Assembly: GCA_018267585.1 (NCBI GenBank) | Contig: JAFDYE010000923.1 | Coordinates: 1-43,195 of the forward strand | Direction: 5' to 3' | Origin: Bacteroidota bacterium | Lineage (GTDB): Bacteria; Bacteroidota; Bacteroidia; Chitinophagales; Chitinophagaceae | DNA: 43,195 bases | Shown here: positions 42,897 to 43,195 of the stretch, in pieces | Position numbering within the stretch: the stretch's first letter is position 1 | Layout: each line of letters begins with the position of its first letter | Position numbers and translations under genes: made by a program | Notes under the pieces: model-generated | Seen by the model: only the letters and a program-made list of their open reading frames with translations | What the model was told of the DNA's origin: nothing | Databases searched by the model: none

Positions 42897-43195
42897 CAAG
42901 AAGAAGTTTTATCGGCTGCGCGTCCGCGGCCCTGATGGCCTCGCTTGCGACGGGGGAGGGGAAGGCTTCGCTTGCGATGGGGGCCGGTGGGGCTTCGCTT
43001 GCGATGGCCGGGGCGCCCGGCAGACGCATCGGGGTCATCGGGCTCGATTCGTCCCACAGCCTGGCCTTTGCAAAAGCCTTCAATGCTGCGGACGCAGCCC
43101 CTGCGTTCCGTGGTTATAAGATAGTATCCGCCTACCCGTACGGCAGCCGTATGATACCCGGCGCCGGGGAAAAGATCGCCGCCAACAGCGTCGCC
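42893..43195 (+). CDS. Gfo/Idh/MocA-family oxidoreductase with Tat signal (N-terminal part, runs off window)
   Basis: 101 codons are visible. The ATG overlaps the upstream TGA as ATGA, indicating translational coupling to the M14/dehydrogenase/cytochrome gene. MTRRSFIGCASAAL is a twin-arginine signal, so the protein would be exported folded, possibly with its NAD(P) cofactor. After a repeat (residues 16-42) comes RRIGVIGLDSSHSLAFAKAF, a Rossmann-type GxxGxDxSH start seen in exported Gfo/Idh/MocA proteins of Bacteroidota, then YKIVSAYPYGSR. These enzymes catalyse sugar oxidation, reduction or redox-assisted glycoside cleavage. In this operon it adds a second redox step. The family call is good; the rest of the gene is outside the window. 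Confidence 0.78.
   Translation, partial: MTRRSFIGCASAALMASLATGEGKASLAMGAGGASLAMAGAPGRRIGVIGLDSSHSLAFAKAFNAADAAPAFRGYKIVSAYPYGSRMIPGAGEKIAANSVA
42938..43018 (+). repeat. Three-unit 27-bp in-frame repeat at Tat signal cleavage region
   Basis: Three exact-length 27-bp units start at 42938, 42965 and 42992. They encode ASLATGEGK, ASLAMGAGG and ASLAMAGAP. The first half of each unit (gcttcgcttgcgatgg in the second and third) is nearly identical. Confidence 0.9.

Noticed and set aside
1-43195. tRNA, rRNA, insertion sequences, integrase or attachment sites
   Set aside because: None recognised on reading; no transposase or integrase motifs among the credible proteins and no paired terminal inverted repeats noticed.

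Overview
The window looks like a chromosomal segment of a high-GC Bacteroidota, most likely a Chitinophagaceae-type soil or plant-litter saprophyte (inference). The evidence is three SusC/SusD pairs, an ECF sigma / FecR (DUF4974-type) / STN-SusC trans-envelope module, TAnnTTTG-like promoter elements, and many exported or lipoprotein carbohydrate-active enzymes. No rRNA, tRNA, transposase, phage gene or CRISPR array was seen.

Region 1 (1-17415, minus strand) is one tightly packed ten-gene polysaccharide utilisation locus (PUL). Transcribed right to left it encodes ribokinase, SusC, SusD, a sulfatase, a GRP/DMT-type sugar transporter, a GH127 beta-L-arabinofuranosidase-type enzyme, a sulfatase with a PA14 domain, a clan GH-N (GH28/GH49-like) beta-helix hydrolase, a beta-helix/DUF4838 fusion, and an ADP-ribosylglycohydrolase-family protein cut by the window edge. 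Gaps run from 54 bp down to a 4-bp ATGA overlap. The gene set suggests uptake and desulfation of a sulfated, pentofuranoside-containing glycan, with a released pentose imported and phosphorylated by the ribokinase (inference).

Region 2 (17416-27022) holds single genes: an uncharacterised helical protein, a convergently overlapping GH9 / CE4-deacetylase fusion, a MacB/FtsX-type ABC permease, a DUF1343 (NamZ, GH171) exo-N-acetylmuramidase-type protein, and a YdcF/DUF218-domain protein with a strong palindromic leader. Several could act on peptidoglycan or the envelope.

Region 3 (27145-32195) is a SusC/SusD pair without dedicated enzymes, closed by a clear intrinsic terminator. A seven-copy 18-bp minisatellite follows, then a small two-helix membrane protein.

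Region 4 (33103-43195) is a signalling PUL: ECF sigma, FecR anti-sigma, STN-domain SusC, SusD, a large M14 carboxypeptidase / PQQ-sugar-dehydrogenase-type propeller / cytochrome c fusion, and the start of an exported Gfo/Idh/MocA oxidoreductase. It reads as an inducible system that binds a ligand, processes it hydrolytically and oxidises it in the envelope.

The most unusual features are these. (i) At least eight short tandem-repeat arrays lie in 43 kb. Six are in frame inside unrelated exported or envelope proteins, with units of 18, 21, 27 or 87 bp (all multiples of three). (ii) The three-part M14/sugar dehydrogenase/cytochrome c protein. (iii) An A9 run, a stop codon and a terminator hairpin stacked between the sigma and anti-sigma genes, placed so that loss of one A would fuse the two proteins.
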